A stretch of 44,713 bases of DNA from Dechloromonas sp. (GTDB lineage Bacteria > Pseudomonadota > Gammaproteobacteria > Burkholderiales > Rhodocyclaceae), in the NCBI GenBank assembly GCA_016790815.1, contig JAEUOG010000020.1, forward strand, positions 1 through 44,713, given 5' to 3'. The position numbers were made by a program, and so were the translations under genes. Below, in pieces: positions 36,336 to 44,713 of this stretch; position 1 is the stretch's first letter; each line of letters opens with the position of its first letter. The notes under the pieces are model-generated. The model saw only the letters and a list, made by a program, of their open reading frames with translations, searched no databases and had not been told where the DNA came from.

Positions 36336-38597
36336 TCAGGCCGAGATTGTGTCTGGTTGCTCTGTGGAGACTTCCTGTGGCGCTTTCAGCCACTTCAACA
36401 GGGTGATGAAAAGCAGGTCGGGGTCGACCGGCTTCCCGAGGAAGTCATTCATTCCGGCATCAATGCACTCGGTGCGGTCTTCAGCAAAGACGTTCGCGGT
36501 CATGGCGACAATCGGGATGGATTCGTAGCCTGCAAGCTGGCGTATGCAGCGAGTGGCTTCCACGCCACTCATTTTCGGCATCTGCATGTCCATCAGGATC
36601 AGCGGAAAGACCTGTTTTTCGGCCAGTTCGAGGGCCTCTTCACCGTTGTCGGCGATGATGATGTCGAAGTTGAGAACCTCGACGACCAATTCACGAATCA
36701 CCTCCTGATTGACCCAGTCATCTTCTGCAACCAGGATTCGGGTGCCCGAAAAATCGCGCCTCAGTTCCTGTTCGGCCTCCACGCTGGAGACTGCCAGACT
36801 TTGCGCAATGCGCGTTGGGGCCGGGTCCTTGGCCAGGGGAATGGTGAATGAGAAGGAGCTACCTTGTCGGGGAGCGCTACGGAGCGTGATCTGTCCGCCC
36901 ATGATGCCGACGAAACGTTGGCTGATGGTCAGGCCAAGCCCCGTGCCGCCGTATTGCCGGGTTGTCGAGCCATCGGCTTGTTCGAAAGCGTTGAATACCC
37001 GCTCCTGTAGTGCGACAGGAATGCCGATGCCGGTGTCGATGACTTCGAAGCTAACCAGTATTTGATCGCTGCGCTGCTCGGTGATGCTTGCAATCAGGCT
37101 GACGCTGCCCAGTTCGGTAAATTTGATGGCGTTTCCGACGAGGTTGAGCAGAACCTGCTGCAAGCGGAGTGCGTCGCCCAAGAGCGGTTGCTCGAGCAGG
37201 ATGTTGTCTGCTTCAAGCCTAAGCGAGAGACCTTTGGCGTGAGCCTTGGTGTCACAGATGCTCTCCAGGTTGCGCATGACGGTGCCGAGCGTGAACTGGC
37301 GATGCTCCAGTGTCATCGAGTTCGCGTCTATTTTCGATAGATCGAGCACGTCGTTCAGGAGATTGAGCAGGTGGTCTGCGGAGCGGGTGATTTTGCCGAG
37401 CTTGTCACGTTGCCCCGGATCGCGATTGTCGCGTGACAGCAGATGAGTGAGGCCGATAATTGCGTTCATGGGGGTACGCAGTTCATGGCTCATGTTGGCG
37501 ATGAAGGTGCTCTTGCTGTTGTTGGCAGCCTCGGCACGCTCGGCGGCGCTTCGCAGCGCATCGTTCTGCACTGCCAGACGATTGGTCAGCGTGTTCAGTG
37601 CATAGACTACGTCGCTGATTTCATTGCCGGAGAATTGCCTGATCTCGCTGCCGGTGAGTTCCTGCGCCATGGCTTTGGCGCGATCGCGCAATGTAAGAAG
37701 GGGCGCCATGATCTTGCGCAGAATCAGCAACGCGGCAAGAAGGCTCAGCAACGCGATGATCAGCGCCATTAACCGGGCCTTGAGCTTGGCGTCTGCCAGT
37801 TGTTTGTTGGCATGCGAACTGTCGATGTCCACCGCCAGCACGTACGCGTTATCCACCGCGGTGATCGGGAAATAGACCCGGGTTCGGTTGCGCTCCACAC
37901 TGAAGCGGAAAATCGGGATCTTCTGGGCAAAGGCATCGGAAACCGCCTGGCTGTCGAAATTGATGTCGGCACCATAGCTGGTCGCGAGGAGTTTTCCGGA
38001 GCTGGAGAGGAGCAAGGCACCATTCGCGAGCTTCTGACTGATGTCGGTCAACAAAGCATTGGAGATGCTGACCCCGGCACTGAGTGTGCCAACTATTTGT
38101 GTCCCCGCGTAGATTGGCTCGGTTGCGCGCAGGGTAAGCATGCCGGAGTCTATGCTGCTGGTCAGCATGCTGCTTCCGGAAAGCGCTTCGAACACGCCCC
38201 AGTTTTGTACCGAGTTTGCGACCTCGGTAGAGGGTGCCCGATAGAGCACGTGCTCTTGACGGTCCGTGACCTCGATATAACTGACCCGACTGTCGGTCAA
38301 GGCTTCGTCGATTGCCGAACGAATGATGGCCAGGGAGTCGTTCCTGGTGTGCTTGATGTTTTTTCCCAATCGGGCACGGTTTGCCGTCAGCCGAGCTGCC
38401 AGCTCAATTCTTTTGGTTTCCGTCAGGAGAAGATTCTCCAGCAGCTTGCTTACTGCCACGGCCTTGTCCGTCTCACGCTTGATCAGTGTTTCCTGCAAAA
38501 GATCGTCGGTGATCATGACGCTGGACCAATGGGCGGCCAGCGACAGGGCTGCGATGAGCAGTGCCAGCGATAGCGTGATAGGGTATTTGATCGTCAC
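36336..38597 (-). CDS. Hybrid sensor histidine kinase (periplasmic sensor-HAMP-HisKA-HATPase-REC)
   Basis: A 753-residue inner-membrane kinase. TM1 is at about 6-25, a large periplasmic sensor of double-Cache type at about 28-270, TM2 at about 275-295, then HAMP. HisKA contains H371 in [14 protein letters not shown]. The ATPase has [17 protein letters not shown] and GGTGLGL. A single receiver (about 617-735) has its acceptor Asp in [13 protein letters not shown] and K in GKP. There is no HPt domain, so the phosphate must leave through a separate HPt, perhaps the one at 2814. The start is GTG 38597, 11 bases after the stop of the binding-protein gene, so the two form an operon. This suggests that the binding protein presents the signal. 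Confidence 0.88.
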   Translation of the reverse strand: MTIKYPITLSLALLIAALSLAAHWSSVMITDDLLQETLIKRETDKAVAVSKLLENLLLTETKRIELAARLTANRARLGKNIKHTRNDSLAIIRSAIDEALTDSRVSYIEVTDRQEHVLYRAPSTEVANSVQNWGVFEALSGSSMLTSSIDSGMLTLRATEPIYAGTQIVGTLSAGVSISNALLTDISQKLANGALLLSSSGKLLATSYGADINFDSQAVSDAFAQKIPIFRFSVERNRTRVYFPITAVDNAYVLAVDIDSSHANKQLADAKLKARLMALIIALLSLLAALLILRKIMAPLLTLRDRAKAMAQELTGSEIRQFSGNEISDVVYALNTLTNRLAVQNDALRSAAERAEAANNSKSTFIANMSHELRTPMNAIIGLTHLLSRDNRDPGQRDKLGKITRSADHLLNLLNDVLDLSKIDANSMTLEHRQFTLGTVMRNLESICDTKAHAKGLSLRLEADNILLEQPLLGDALRLQQVLLNLVGNAIKFTELGSVSLIASITEQRSDQILVSFEVIDTGIGIPVALQERVFNAFEQADGSTTRQYGGTGLGLTISQRFVGIMGGQITLRSAPRQGSSFSFTIPLAKDPAPTRIAQSLAVSSVEAEQELRRDFSGTRILVAEDDWVNQEVIRELVVEVLNFDIIIADNGEEALELAEKQVFPLILMDMQMPKMSGVEATRCIRQLAGYESIPIVAMTANVFAEDRTECIDAGMNDFLGKPVDPDLLFITLLKWLKAPQEVSTEQPDTISA

Positions 38598-38608
38598 GTC
38601 GGATCTGC

Positions 38609-39436
38609 TCAGCTTCCTGCAAGCTTCGGCAATACGCCATGCTGGCGGAGGATCTTCACGCCGTCAGCCGAGCGGAGGAATTCGATGAATGCCTTGCTGG
38701 CCGGCGACAGCGTCCCGGTTTTGTGAATCAATCCGAATTCCATGATCAGGGGGTAGCGGCCGCTGGCAACGTTGTCGAGACTGGGTTCAACACCGTCGAG
38801 GGAGAGGGTTGCCACTTTTGTTCTACACGCGCCCAGTGCGGAACGGTTCATGACGGCGAGACTGGTTGGGTAGCGGTCGAGCAGTTCAAGCAACTGGGTG
38901 TCGAAGTGAGCGATCCGAACGGAATCGGAGTAGGTCATATCCTTGAAGTAGGTAGCTAGCTGCGAGCGTATGGCATCCGAACTATCCTTTGTGATTGCGC
39001 GAATGGGCACCGGCTTCCCGCCGAGTTCGGACCACCGGGTAATATGGCCGGAAAACACGGCCTTCAACTGCTCCGTCGAAATATGGCGCACCGTTACCGC
39101 GGCCCCGGCAACCACCGTCACCGCTTCACGCCCGATAGGCAAATAGGTCAGGCCCTTGGTCAATTCAGCCTCCCGGAGCGGCCGGCCGGTGCGGCCCAGC
39201 GCCGCAATGCCTTCGCTGACATCTCGAACGGCGCCTGCCATGCCCGAAGAGGGGGGGACGATGACCCGGTGGGCAGATTGCCTGCTGTTGAAAACTTTCG
39301 CTGCTTCGCCGAGAACGAATTCGCTGTTGCCACTTCCCGGGACAACGAGGTCTTCGGCACTTGCCATACCAGCGAAACATGAGCCTGCAACTAGCAGCAG
39401 GCCGCCGAGTAGTTTGCGGATTCCGTCGTGATTCAT
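38609..39436 (-). CDS. PstS-like periplasmic substrate-binding protein
   Basis: A 275-residue secreted protein. The signal peptide runs to about residue 27 (GMASA). The body resembles the PBP-like (PstS) fold: [20 protein letters not shown], a [14 protein letters not shown] ligand loop, [30 protein letters not shown], and a C-terminal [20 protein letters not shown]. PstS binds phosphate, but no pst transporter genes are near and the ligand residues are not diagnostic. I take ATG 39436; upstream extension to 39499 would spoil the signal peptide. It is the first gene of an operon with a hybrid kinase, which favours a sensory role. Confidence 0.82.
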   Translation of the reverse strand: MNHDGIRKLLGGLLLVAGSCFAGMASAEDLVVPGSGNSEFVLGEAAKVFNSRQSAHRVIVPPSSGMAGAVRDVSEGIAALGRTGRPLREAELTKGLTYLPIGREAVTVVAGAAVTVRHISTEQLKAVFSGHITRWSELGGKPVPIRAITKDSSDAIRSQLATYFKDMTYSDSVRIAHFDTQLLELLDRYPTSLAVMNRSALGACRTKVATLSLDGVEPSLDNVASGRYPLIMEFGLIHKTGTLSPASKAFIEFLRSADGVKILRQHGVLPKLAGS

Positions 39437-39713
39437 TGTTCGAACGTGTTGGGTGGTGGTTTTTGGCGTTGCCAGAATGGCGACAAGCCAGTGTGACACG
39501 ATACAGTGAATGCTTATGTGAAATTTATGGCATTAATGATAATTGCGTTTGTCTTGCCATTTGTCTGAACGACCTTCCGGACGCAGTTCTTAAACGCTGT
39601 CTGCGGACTGCCAAGAGAATGCAGGTGGTTAGGCAGGGCCGGAGTGGGCGTGCAGGCTGACGCAATGAAGTGCGGTATCGACGTGCATGACGGGCCGCCT
39701 GGATCGGGAGGCC

Positions 39714-40541
39714 TCAGTCCCCGAAAAGCGGGGAGCGTTTTTCCCTCTGCGCAGCGATGGCCTCCCCCAGATCCGACGAGAGCAGCATGGCCGCATTCCA
39801 CCCCGCCACGTAGTTCAGGCCGTCGGCGACCGAGCGGTCGCGACTGTAATTCATCACTTCCTTGATGCCGCGAATGGCTAGTGGCGACTTGCAGGCGATG
39901 GTTTTGGCTACATTCCGGACTTCTGCGGTCAACGCCGAAATGGTGCCGGATTTGAAATTGATCAGGCCGATCTTTTCGGCTTCATTGGCGTCGACGTTGC
40001 GGCCGGTGTATGCCAGTTCGCGCGCTATACCGTCGCCGATCAGACGTGGCAGACGTTGCAAGGTGCCGACGTCGGCAACCATGCCGAGGTCGATTTCCTT
40101 GATCGAGAAAATGGCATCCGGTGCCGCGTAGCGCATGTCGCAACATGTCACGAGATCGAGCGCACCGCCGACGCAGGTGCCCTGAATCGCTGCGAGGACG
40201 GGCTTGCGGCAGCGTTCGATGCAGCTCAGGCAATCCTGCAGATCGAGGATCAGGCGGCGCAGGGTTTCGCGGCTACGCGCGCCGTCGGGATGGGCGATCT
40301 GTTGCTGGATACTGGCGAGCATGGCGAGGTCGATCCCGGCGCAGAAATTTTTGCCTTCGCCGCTCAGGATGGCAACGCGTGCCTCGGGGGCGGCATCCAC
40401 CCATTCGAAGGCCTGGCGGATTTCCTGCCACATGGCCTCGTTCATCGCATTGGATTTGTCCGGCCGGTTGAGGCGAACTTCGGCTATCTGGTCGACGAGG
40501 GTGATGGAGATGGTTCTGAATTCTGGGGTAGGCACGGGCAT
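39714..40541 (-). CDS. Enoyl-CoA hydratase/isomerase family, dienoyl-CoA isomerase-like
   Basis: A 275-residue crotonase-fold enzyme. CoA and oxyanion segments are KSNAMNEAM, GEGKNFCAGIDL and AAIQGTCVGGALDLVTCCDMR. The stretch IKEIDLGMVADVGTLQRLP is that of delta(3,5)-delta(2,4)-dienoyl-CoA isomerase (ECH1), with acidic residues at the places of the known catalytic pair, rather than a hydratase with two Glu. It would help degrade unsaturated fatty acids. The ATG at 40541 fits the family start. Plain enoyl-CoA hydratase activity cannot be excluded. Confidence 0.85.
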   Translation of the reverse strand: MPVPTPEFRTISITLVDQIAEVRLNRPDKSNAMNEAMWQEIRQAFEWVDAAPEARVAILSGEGKNFCAGIDLAMLASIQQQIAHPDGARSRETLRRLILDLQDCLSCIERCRKPVLAAIQGTCVGGALDLVTCCDMRYAAPDAIFSIKEIDLGMVADVGTLQRLPRLIGDGIARELAYTGRNVDANEAEKIGLINFKSGTISALTAEVRNVAKTIACKSPLAIRGIKEVMNYSRDRSVADGLNYVAGWNAAMLLSSDLGEAIAAQREKRSPLFGD

Positions 40542-40599
40542 GTCTCCGGCTGTCTGGATATCTCGCCGATGTTACGCCTCTCCGGGGCGGGATGCCGCT

Positions 40600-40809
40600 T
40601 CAGGCCATGCCGGCCAGCGCTGCGGCAAGGTCGTCGTTCTCCCCGCCGCTGTCAATCTTGATGCTCTGGCTTTCGATGCTGACCCCGTACCCGGCCGCGC
40701 GCAGCATCTCGGCCCAGCGCTCAGCATCCTTGCGCGATTCATGCCACGGGCCGTGCTCGACGATCGGGCGGTCGGTGCCGGAGCGGTAGATGGTCCTGAC
40801 GCGGTACAT
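40600..40809 (-). CDS. Small conserved-looking hypothetical protein
   Basis: A 69-residue soluble protein: MYRVRTIYRSGTDRPIVEHG, then a helix KDAERWAEMLRAAGYGVSIE and an acidic tail ending DDLAAALAGMA. The compact beta-helix-beta pattern looks like a real small domain. I do not recognise a named family. It lies between the dienoyl-CoA isomerase and cobalamin adenosyltransferase genes on the same strand, with gaps of 58 and 52 bases. Confidence 0.6.
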   Translation of the reverse strand: MYRVRTIYRSGTDRPIVEHGPWHESRKDAERWAEMLRAAGYGVSIESQSIKIDSGGENDDLAAALAGMA

Positions 40810-40861
40810 GATTCAGCGATTTCGGGTGAGGTTGCTTGGCTGGTGGTGTATACAGGCCGAA

Positions 40862-41440
40862 TCAGGTCGCATTCTTGCCCTTCTGCCACAGCACGTCGCC
40901 CCGGCCGCCGGCGCGGTTGAGGGCGCGACCGAGGATGAAGAGCAGGTCGGACAGCCGGTTGATGTAACGGCGGGCAGCTTCGGACAGCGGCTCGGCCGCA
41001 TGCAGGCGGACCATCGAACGTTCCGCGCGGCGGCAGACGGTGCGGCTCAGGTGGGCGAGCGAGGCAGCGCGGGTGCCACCGGGCAGGATAAATTCCTTGA
41101 GCATGGGCAGGTCAGCGTTGAAGGCATCGGCCAGGGCTTCCAGGCGGGCGACCTGGGCATCCTTCATGACTTCCATGCCGGGCAGGCAGAGCTCGCCGCC
41201 GAGGTCGAACAGGTCGTTCTGGACGTCGAGCAGGGCGGCGCGCATGGCTTCCGGCATGTCTTCGCAGAGCAGCACGCCGAGGCCGGAATTCAGCTCGTCG
41301 ACCTCGCCGATGGCGTCGATGCGCAGGCTGTCCTTGGTTGTCCGGCTGCCATCGCCGAGGCCGGTGGTGCCAGCGTCGCCGGTGCGGGTGACGATCTTGG
41401 ACAGGCGGTTTCCCTTACGTTCTTGTGCGGTGTCGTTCAC
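40862..41440 (-). CDS. pduO: ATP:cob(I)alamin adenosyltransferase, PduO/MMAB type
   Basis: A 192-residue enzyme that transfers adenosyl from ATP to cob(I)alamin, making coenzyme B12. The N-terminal ATP site is SKIVTRTGDAGTTGLGDGSRTTKDSLRIDAIGEVDELNS abbreviated here to its key TRTGDxGTTGLGDG and GEVDELNS blocks. The cobalamin-side helix reads SRTVCRRAERSMV, and the end SDLLFILGRALN is typical. The start is GTG 41440, with GGAG eight bases upstream. It is divergent from hyi. B12-dependent enzymes are not in the window. Confidence 0.92.
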   Translation of the reverse strand: MNDTAQERKGNRLSKIVTRTGDAGTTGLGDGSRTTKDSLRIDAIGEVDELNSGLGVLLCEDMPEAMRAALLDVQNDLFDLGGELCLPGMEVMKDAQVARLEALADAFNADLPMLKEFILPGGTRAASLAHLSRTVCRRAERSMVRLHAAEPLSEAARRYINRLSDLLFILGRALNRAGGRGDVLWQKGKNAT

Positions 41441-41503
41441 GGTGCGTTCTCCAGAGTAAGAGCGGATTATACTTTTGGGTCACGCTCACAGACTGTCATC
41501 GCC

Positions 41504-42277
41504 ATGCCAAAGTTCGCCGCCAACCTGAGTTTTTTGTTTACGGATGTCGCGTTTCCGGCGCGCTTTCAGCGGGCGGCGGCCGCATGGTTCCAAGGGGTGG
41601 AGTACCTCTTTCCCTACGACTGGCCGGCGCATGATGTGGCGGAATGGCTCAAGGCGGCCGACGTCGAGCAGGTGCTGTTCAACTTGCCGCCCGGCGACTG
41701 GGCGGCTGGCGAGCGTGGCCTTGCCTGCCTGCCGCACCGCCAGGGCGAATTTGCCGAAGGCGTCGAGCGCGCGCTCGACTACGCGATGGTGCTCGACTGC
41801 GAGCGCGTTCATTGCATGGCCGGGCTTCGTCCCGATGGTGTGGCGGAGTCTGTGCTGGAGGCGACTTTCATCGCCAGTCTGCAATTCGCCGCCGACCGTT
41901 TCGCCACCATCGGCGCGACGGTGCTGATCGAGCCGATCAACAGCCGCATCGACATGCCGGGCTATTGGCTCGACGACGTGAACAAGGCGCTGCGCCTGCT
42001 TGACGCCATTGGCCGGCCCAACGTGAAATTGCAGCTCGACCTCTATCACGCGCAAATCATTCAGGGCGATCTGGCGCGGACCATCGAGGACAACATTGAC
42101 CGTATCGGCCACATCCAGATCGCCGACAATCCGGGCCGCCACGAGCCGGGCACTGGCGAGATCAACTACCCGTTTCTGTTTGCGCTGCTTGATCATCTCG
42201 GCTACACCGGTTGGGTCGGGTGCGAATACAAGCCGCTGACGACGACCGAAGTGGGCCTTGGCTGGATGCCAAAGTGA
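41504..42277 (+). CDS. hyi: Hydroxypyruvate isomerase
   Basis: A 257-residue TIM-barrel enzyme that interconverts hydroxypyruvate and tartronate semialdehyde. Start PKFAANLSFLFTD is typical. Active-site acids sit at E143 (LIEPINSRIDMPGYWL), D179 (LQLDLYHAQI) and E241 (GCEYKP), with the H-Q-A-D-xPGRHEPGTGEINY block between. It starts at ATG 41504. Its stop overlaps the glycerate kinase start as GTGA, and glcD follows, so the three genes form a glycolate/glyoxylate operon. Confidence 0.93.
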   Translation: MPKFAANLSFLFTDVAFPARFQRAAAAWFQGVEYLFPYDWPAHDVAEWLKAADVEQVLFNLPPGDWAAGERGLACLPHRQGEFAEGVERALDYAMVLDCERVHCMAGLRPDGVAESVLEATFIASLQFAADRFATIGATVLIEPINSRIDMPGYWLDDVNKALRLLDAIGRPNVKLQLDLYHAQIIQGDLARTIEDNIDRIGHIQIADNPGRHEPGTGEINYPFLFALLDHLGYTGWVGCEYKPLTTTEVGLGWMPK

Positions 42278-43542
42278 GCCCGCGCGCGCATCCGCGTGAC
42301 CTCCTGCGTCGCCTGTTCGACGCCGCTATCGCCGCAGCCGATCCGGCGCTTTGCGTTCCGCCGCATCTGCCGCCGAATGATGGTGGCAGGCTCATCGTCA
42401 TCGGTGCCGGCAAGGCATCGGCAGCCATGGCGCTGGCTGTCGAGCAGCATTGGCCCGGGCCGCTCGAAGGAACGGTCGTAACGCGCTACGGCCACGGCGT
42501 ACCGTGCGAACGGATCAAAATTATCGAGGCATCGCACCCGGTGCCGGACGCCGCCGGCGAAGCTGCGGCACTTTCCATTTTTGACCAAATTTCCCGGTTG
42601 ACCGCAGCAGACCGCGTTCTGGCGCTGATTTCCGGCGGTGGGTCGGCGTTGCTGGCCGCGCCAGCACTCGGCGTCACGCTGGCTGAAAAGCGGGCGCTCA
42701 CCTCGGCGCTGTTGCGCTCGGGGGCGAGCATTGGCGAGATCAACTGCGTGCGCAAACATCTGTCCGCCATCAAGGGTGGCCGTCTTGCCGCAGCAGCTTG
42801 GCAGGCCTCGGTGCTGACCCTGGCCATTTCTGATGTGCCCGGCGACGATCCGGCCGTCATCGCCTCCGGCCCGACCGTCGGCGACCCGACAACCTGTGCC
42901 GATGCGCTCAACGTGCTCGATTTCTACGGTATCGCCATCACGGCCGAATTGCGTCGCCGCCTCGAATCCGGCGAACTCGAAACACCCAAGCCCGGCGATC
43001 CGCGTCTGTCCAGCAGCCAATTTCGCCTCATCGCCAGCCCGCGCCAGATGCTCGAAGCGGCGGCCGCCGAGGCGCAGCGGCTCGGTATCACGCCGATCAT
43101 CCTCGGCGATGCCATCGAAGGCGAAGCGCGGGAGGTCGGCAAGGTCATGGCCGGCATGGCGCGTTCCTGCGGTCAACACGGATTTCCGGCCAAAACGCCG
43201 TGCGTCCTGCTGTCCGGTGGTGAAACGACGGTGACGATGAAAGGGGCTGGGCGCGGCGGGCGCAATACCGAATTCCTGCTCGGCCTCGCGCAGGGGCTCG
43301 ATGCCACGCCGGGCATCCATGCGCTGGCTGCCGATACCGACGGCATCGACGGCAGCGAGGACAATGCCGGCGCCTTCGTCGGGCCGGATACGCTGGCCCG
43401 GGCACGCCAGCTTGACCTCGACGTTCGCCAGGCGATGGCTGGCAACGACGCCTGGGGTTATTTCTCGGCGCTTGGCGATTTGCTGGTTACCGGCCCGACG
43501 CGCACCAACGTGAACGACTTTCGCGCCATCCTCGTAGAATGA
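42274..43542 (+). CDS. Glycerate 2-kinase (GckA/TtuD type, MOFRL domain)
   Basis: A 422-residue kinase that phosphorylates D-glycerate to 2-phosphoglycerate. The N-terminal Rossmann-like DUF4147 part has VIGAGKASAAMA, HPVPDAAG, LISGGGSALL and INCVRKHLSAIKGGRLA. The C-terminal MOFRL domain has LLSGGETTVT, GRGGRNTEF, ALAADTDGIDG and a closing TGPTRTNVNDFRAIL. The start is GTG 42274, overlapping hyi as GTGA; an upstream in-frame start would lie inside hyi. Its stop overlaps glcD as ATGA. Confidence 0.93.
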   Translation: MSPRAHPRDLLRRLFDAAIAAADPALCVPPHLPPNDGGRLIVIGAGKASAAMALAVEQHWPGPLEGTVVTRYGHGVPCERIKIIEASHPVPDAAGEAAALSIFDQISRLTAADRVLALISGGGSALLAAPALGVTLAEKRALTSALLRSGASIGEINCVRKHLSAIKGGRLAAAAWQASVLTLAISDVPGDDPAVIASGPTVGDPTTCADALNVLDFYGIAITAELRRRLESGELETPKPGDPRLSSSQFRLIASPRQMLEAAAAEAQRLGITPIILGDAIEGEAREVGKVMAGMARSCGQHGFPAKTPCVLLSGGETTVTMKGAGRGGRNTEFLLGLAQGLDATPGIHALAADTDGIDGSEDNAGAFVGPDTLARARQLDLDVRQAMAGNDAWGYFSALGDLLVTGPTRTNVNDFRAILVE

Positions 43543-44713
43543 TCGCCATGACCGCACCAGAGCCCGTCTTTACGCCCGACCTCGCCGCGCTTTCAGCACG
43601 CCTGCAGCAGCTTCTGCCGGCCCACTGCCTGCTGCTCGGCGAGGAAGATCTGCGCCCCTACGAGTGCGACGGCCTCACCGCCTACCGCGAACTGCCGCTC
43701 GCCGTCTGCCTGCCGGAAACCGAAGCGCAGGTCATCGACATTCTGCGCACCTGCCATAGCCTTGGCGTGCCGGTCGTCGCCCGCGGTGCCGGCACGGGGC
43801 TGTCCGGCGGCGCCATGCCGCACGCCCACGGCATCGTGCTGTCGCTGGCCCGTTTCAACAAAATCCTGCGCGTCGACCGCGCCGCCCGTCTCGCCGTCGT
43901 CCAGCCCGGTGTGCGCAACCTCGCCGTCTCGGAGGCCGCCGCGCCCTTCGGCCTCTATTACGCGCCCGATCCCTCGTCGCAGATCGCCTGCACGCTGGGC
44001 GGCAACGTCGCCGAAAACTCGGGCGGCGTGCATTGCCTCAAATACGGATTGACCGTCCACAACGTCCTGCGCATCCGCGTCGTCAGCATCGAGGGCGAGG
44101 TTTTCGAAGTCGGTTCCGAAGCGCCGGATGCCGCCGGTTACGACCTGCTGGCGCTGATGATCGGCTCGGAAGGCATGCTCGGCGTCGTCACCGAGGTCAC
44201 CGTCAAGCTCGTGCCCAAGCCCGAACTGGCGCAAGTCGTCATGGCCTCCTTCGCCGATGTCGCCAAAGCTGGCGATGCCGTCGCCGCGATCATCGCCGCC
44301 GGCATCATCCCAGCCGGTCTGGAAATGATGGACAAGGCCGCCACCGCCGCCGTCGAGCCGTTTGTGAAAGCCGGCTACGACATGAACGCCGAGGCGATTT
44401 TGCTCTGCGAATCGGACGGCACGCCGGAAGAAGTCGCCGAGGAAATCGCCCGCGTCACGGAAGTTTTGAACGCCGCCGGAGCCAGCGACATCCGCGTCTC
44501 GCAATCCGAAGCCGAGCGCCTGCGTTTCTGGGCCGGGCGCAAGGCGGCATTTCCCGCCGTCGGCCGCATCACGCCCGACTATTACTGCATGGACGGAACG
44601 ATCCCGCGCAAGCGGCTGGCCGAAATGCTGTCGGCCATCGCCGCCATGGAAACCAAATACGGCCTGCGCTGCGCCAACGTCTTCCACGCCGGCGACGGCA
44701 ACCTGCATCCGCT
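43539..44713 (+). CDS. glcD: Glycolate oxidase subunit GlcD, truncated by the window end
   Basis: The frame is open from ATG 43539 to the end of the window, about 391 codons of an expected 490-500. It is the FAD-binding subunit of glycolate dehydrogenase, which makes glyoxylate and passes electrons through GlcE/GlcF. FAD motifs are VARGAGTGLSGGAMPHAHG (PP loop), PDPSSQIACTLGGNVAENSGG, and GSEGMLGVVTEV; the C-terminal oxidase part reaches the conserved FHAGDGNLHP at the edge. ATG 43548 is an alternative start. glcE and glcF are expected just outside the window. Confidence 0.94.
   Translation, partial: MIAMTAPEPVFTPDLAALSARLQQLLPAHCLLLGEEDLRPYECDGLTAYRELPLAVCLPETEAQVIDILRTCHSLGVPVVARGAGTGLSGGAMPHAHGIVLSLARFNKILRVDRAARLAVVQPGVRNLAVSEAAAPFGLYYAPDPSSQIACTLGGNVAENSGGVHCLKYGLTVHNVLRIRVVSIEGEVFEVGSEAPDAAGYDLLALMIGSEGMLGVVTEVTVKLVPKPELAQVVMASFADVAKAGDAVAAIIAAGIIPAGLEMMDKAATAAVEPFVKAGYDMNAEAILLCESDGTPEEVAEEIARVTEVLNAAGASDIRVSQSEAERLRFWAGRKAAFPAVGRITPDYYCMDGTIPRKRLAEMLSAIAAMETKYGLRCANVFHAGDGNLHP

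Noticed and set aside
39506-39522. Two GTGAA words upstream of the PstS-like gene that could be a Pho box
   Set aside because: The repeats are 12 bases apart, whereas Pho box half-sites are spaced 11 bases, and each matches the CTGTCAT consensus poorly.
41468-41473. TATACT as a -10 element for hyi
   Set aside because: No acceptable -35 sequence is found 16-18 bases upstream, so I do not call a promoter.
42202-43557. Long minus-strand open frame (451 codons) opposite the glycerate kinase gene
   Set aside because: It is the antisense shadow of a clear kinase with conserved motifs; its translation shows no domain and arises from GC-rich codon positions.
43593-44708. Long minus-strand open frame opposite the end of the window
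   Set aside because: The plus strand encodes GlcD with FAD-binding motifs up to the edge; the minus-strand translation is Gly/Asp/Val-rich filler.

Overview
The window reads as about 45 kb of chromosome from a high-GC betaproteobacterium, most likely a member of the Rhodocyclaceae (Dechloromonas/Azonexus-like). The placement is inferred from GC-rich codon use, the many c-di-GMP and phosphorelay proteins, the small class I cytochrome, and the glnE / yhdP-nitrilase-tldD arrangement; it has not been tested by a database search. Genes are dense and many neighbours overlap by 4 nt (ATGA, GTGA or TTGA), which makes operon boundaries fairly clear. I see no tRNA, rRNA, CRISPR array, insertion sequence or phage gene. 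No gene-free stretch exceeds 300 bases; the longest are 33480-33765 and 39437-39713.

Layout. (1) 1-6339: a TolC-type outer-membrane protein with an extra C-terminal NTF2-like domain, then a phosphorelay: an OmpR/PhoB-type regulator on the minus strand, divergent from an HPt protein, a large hybrid kinase and a single-receiver protein. A 23-bp palindrome lies between the divergent units. (2) 6435-9682: DUF3124 protein, a two-TM potassium channel with an RCK domain, a cytochrome c and an MFS transporter. (3) 9764-14220: an RND efflux adaptor, its pump and a small DUF2892 membrane protein, followed by a terminator. (4) 14384-18851: a PAS-GGDEF-EAL protein, two tandem GlxR/GarR-type dehydrogenases and a YcgR/PilZ flagellar brake. 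(5) 18885-22677, minus strand: CDF metal exporter, FucA-like aldolase, mtnA, a small membrane protein, and a Doc/AbrB toxin-antitoxin pair. (6) 22799-24469: a YbdL-type methionine aminotransferase and mscL. (7) 24530-33479: glnE, divergent from yhdP-nitrilase-tldD. (8) 33766-36185: a secreted double-PilJ-domain protein, aroG and a small lipoprotein. (9) 36336-39436, minus strand: a PstS-like binding protein with a hybrid sensor kinase. (10) 39714-41440, minus strand: a dienoyl-CoA isomerase-like enzyme, a 69-aa protein and a cobalamin adenosyltransferase. (11) 41504-end: hyi, a MOFRL glycerate kinase and a truncated glcD.

How the genes fit together. Two metabolic themes recur. Glycolate/glyoxylate use: GlcD, Hyi, GlxR-type reductases and glycerate kinase cover most steps from glycolate to 2-phosphoglycerate, but glyoxylate carboligase is not in the window. 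Methylthio-nucleoside salvage: MtnA beside a FucA-like aldolase suggests the DHAP shunt, and a YbdL-like methionine aminotransferase lies about 1.2 kb away. Signalling is heavily represented: two hybrid kinases, two stand-alone response regulators, an extra HPt, a GGDEF-EAL protein and a PilZ protein. I did not find a convincingly new defence or mobile system. The candidates most worth a second look are the mtnA-aldolase-metal exporter operon, the binding protein/kinase pair, the double-PilJ protein with its structured leader region, and the TolC-NTF2 fusion.
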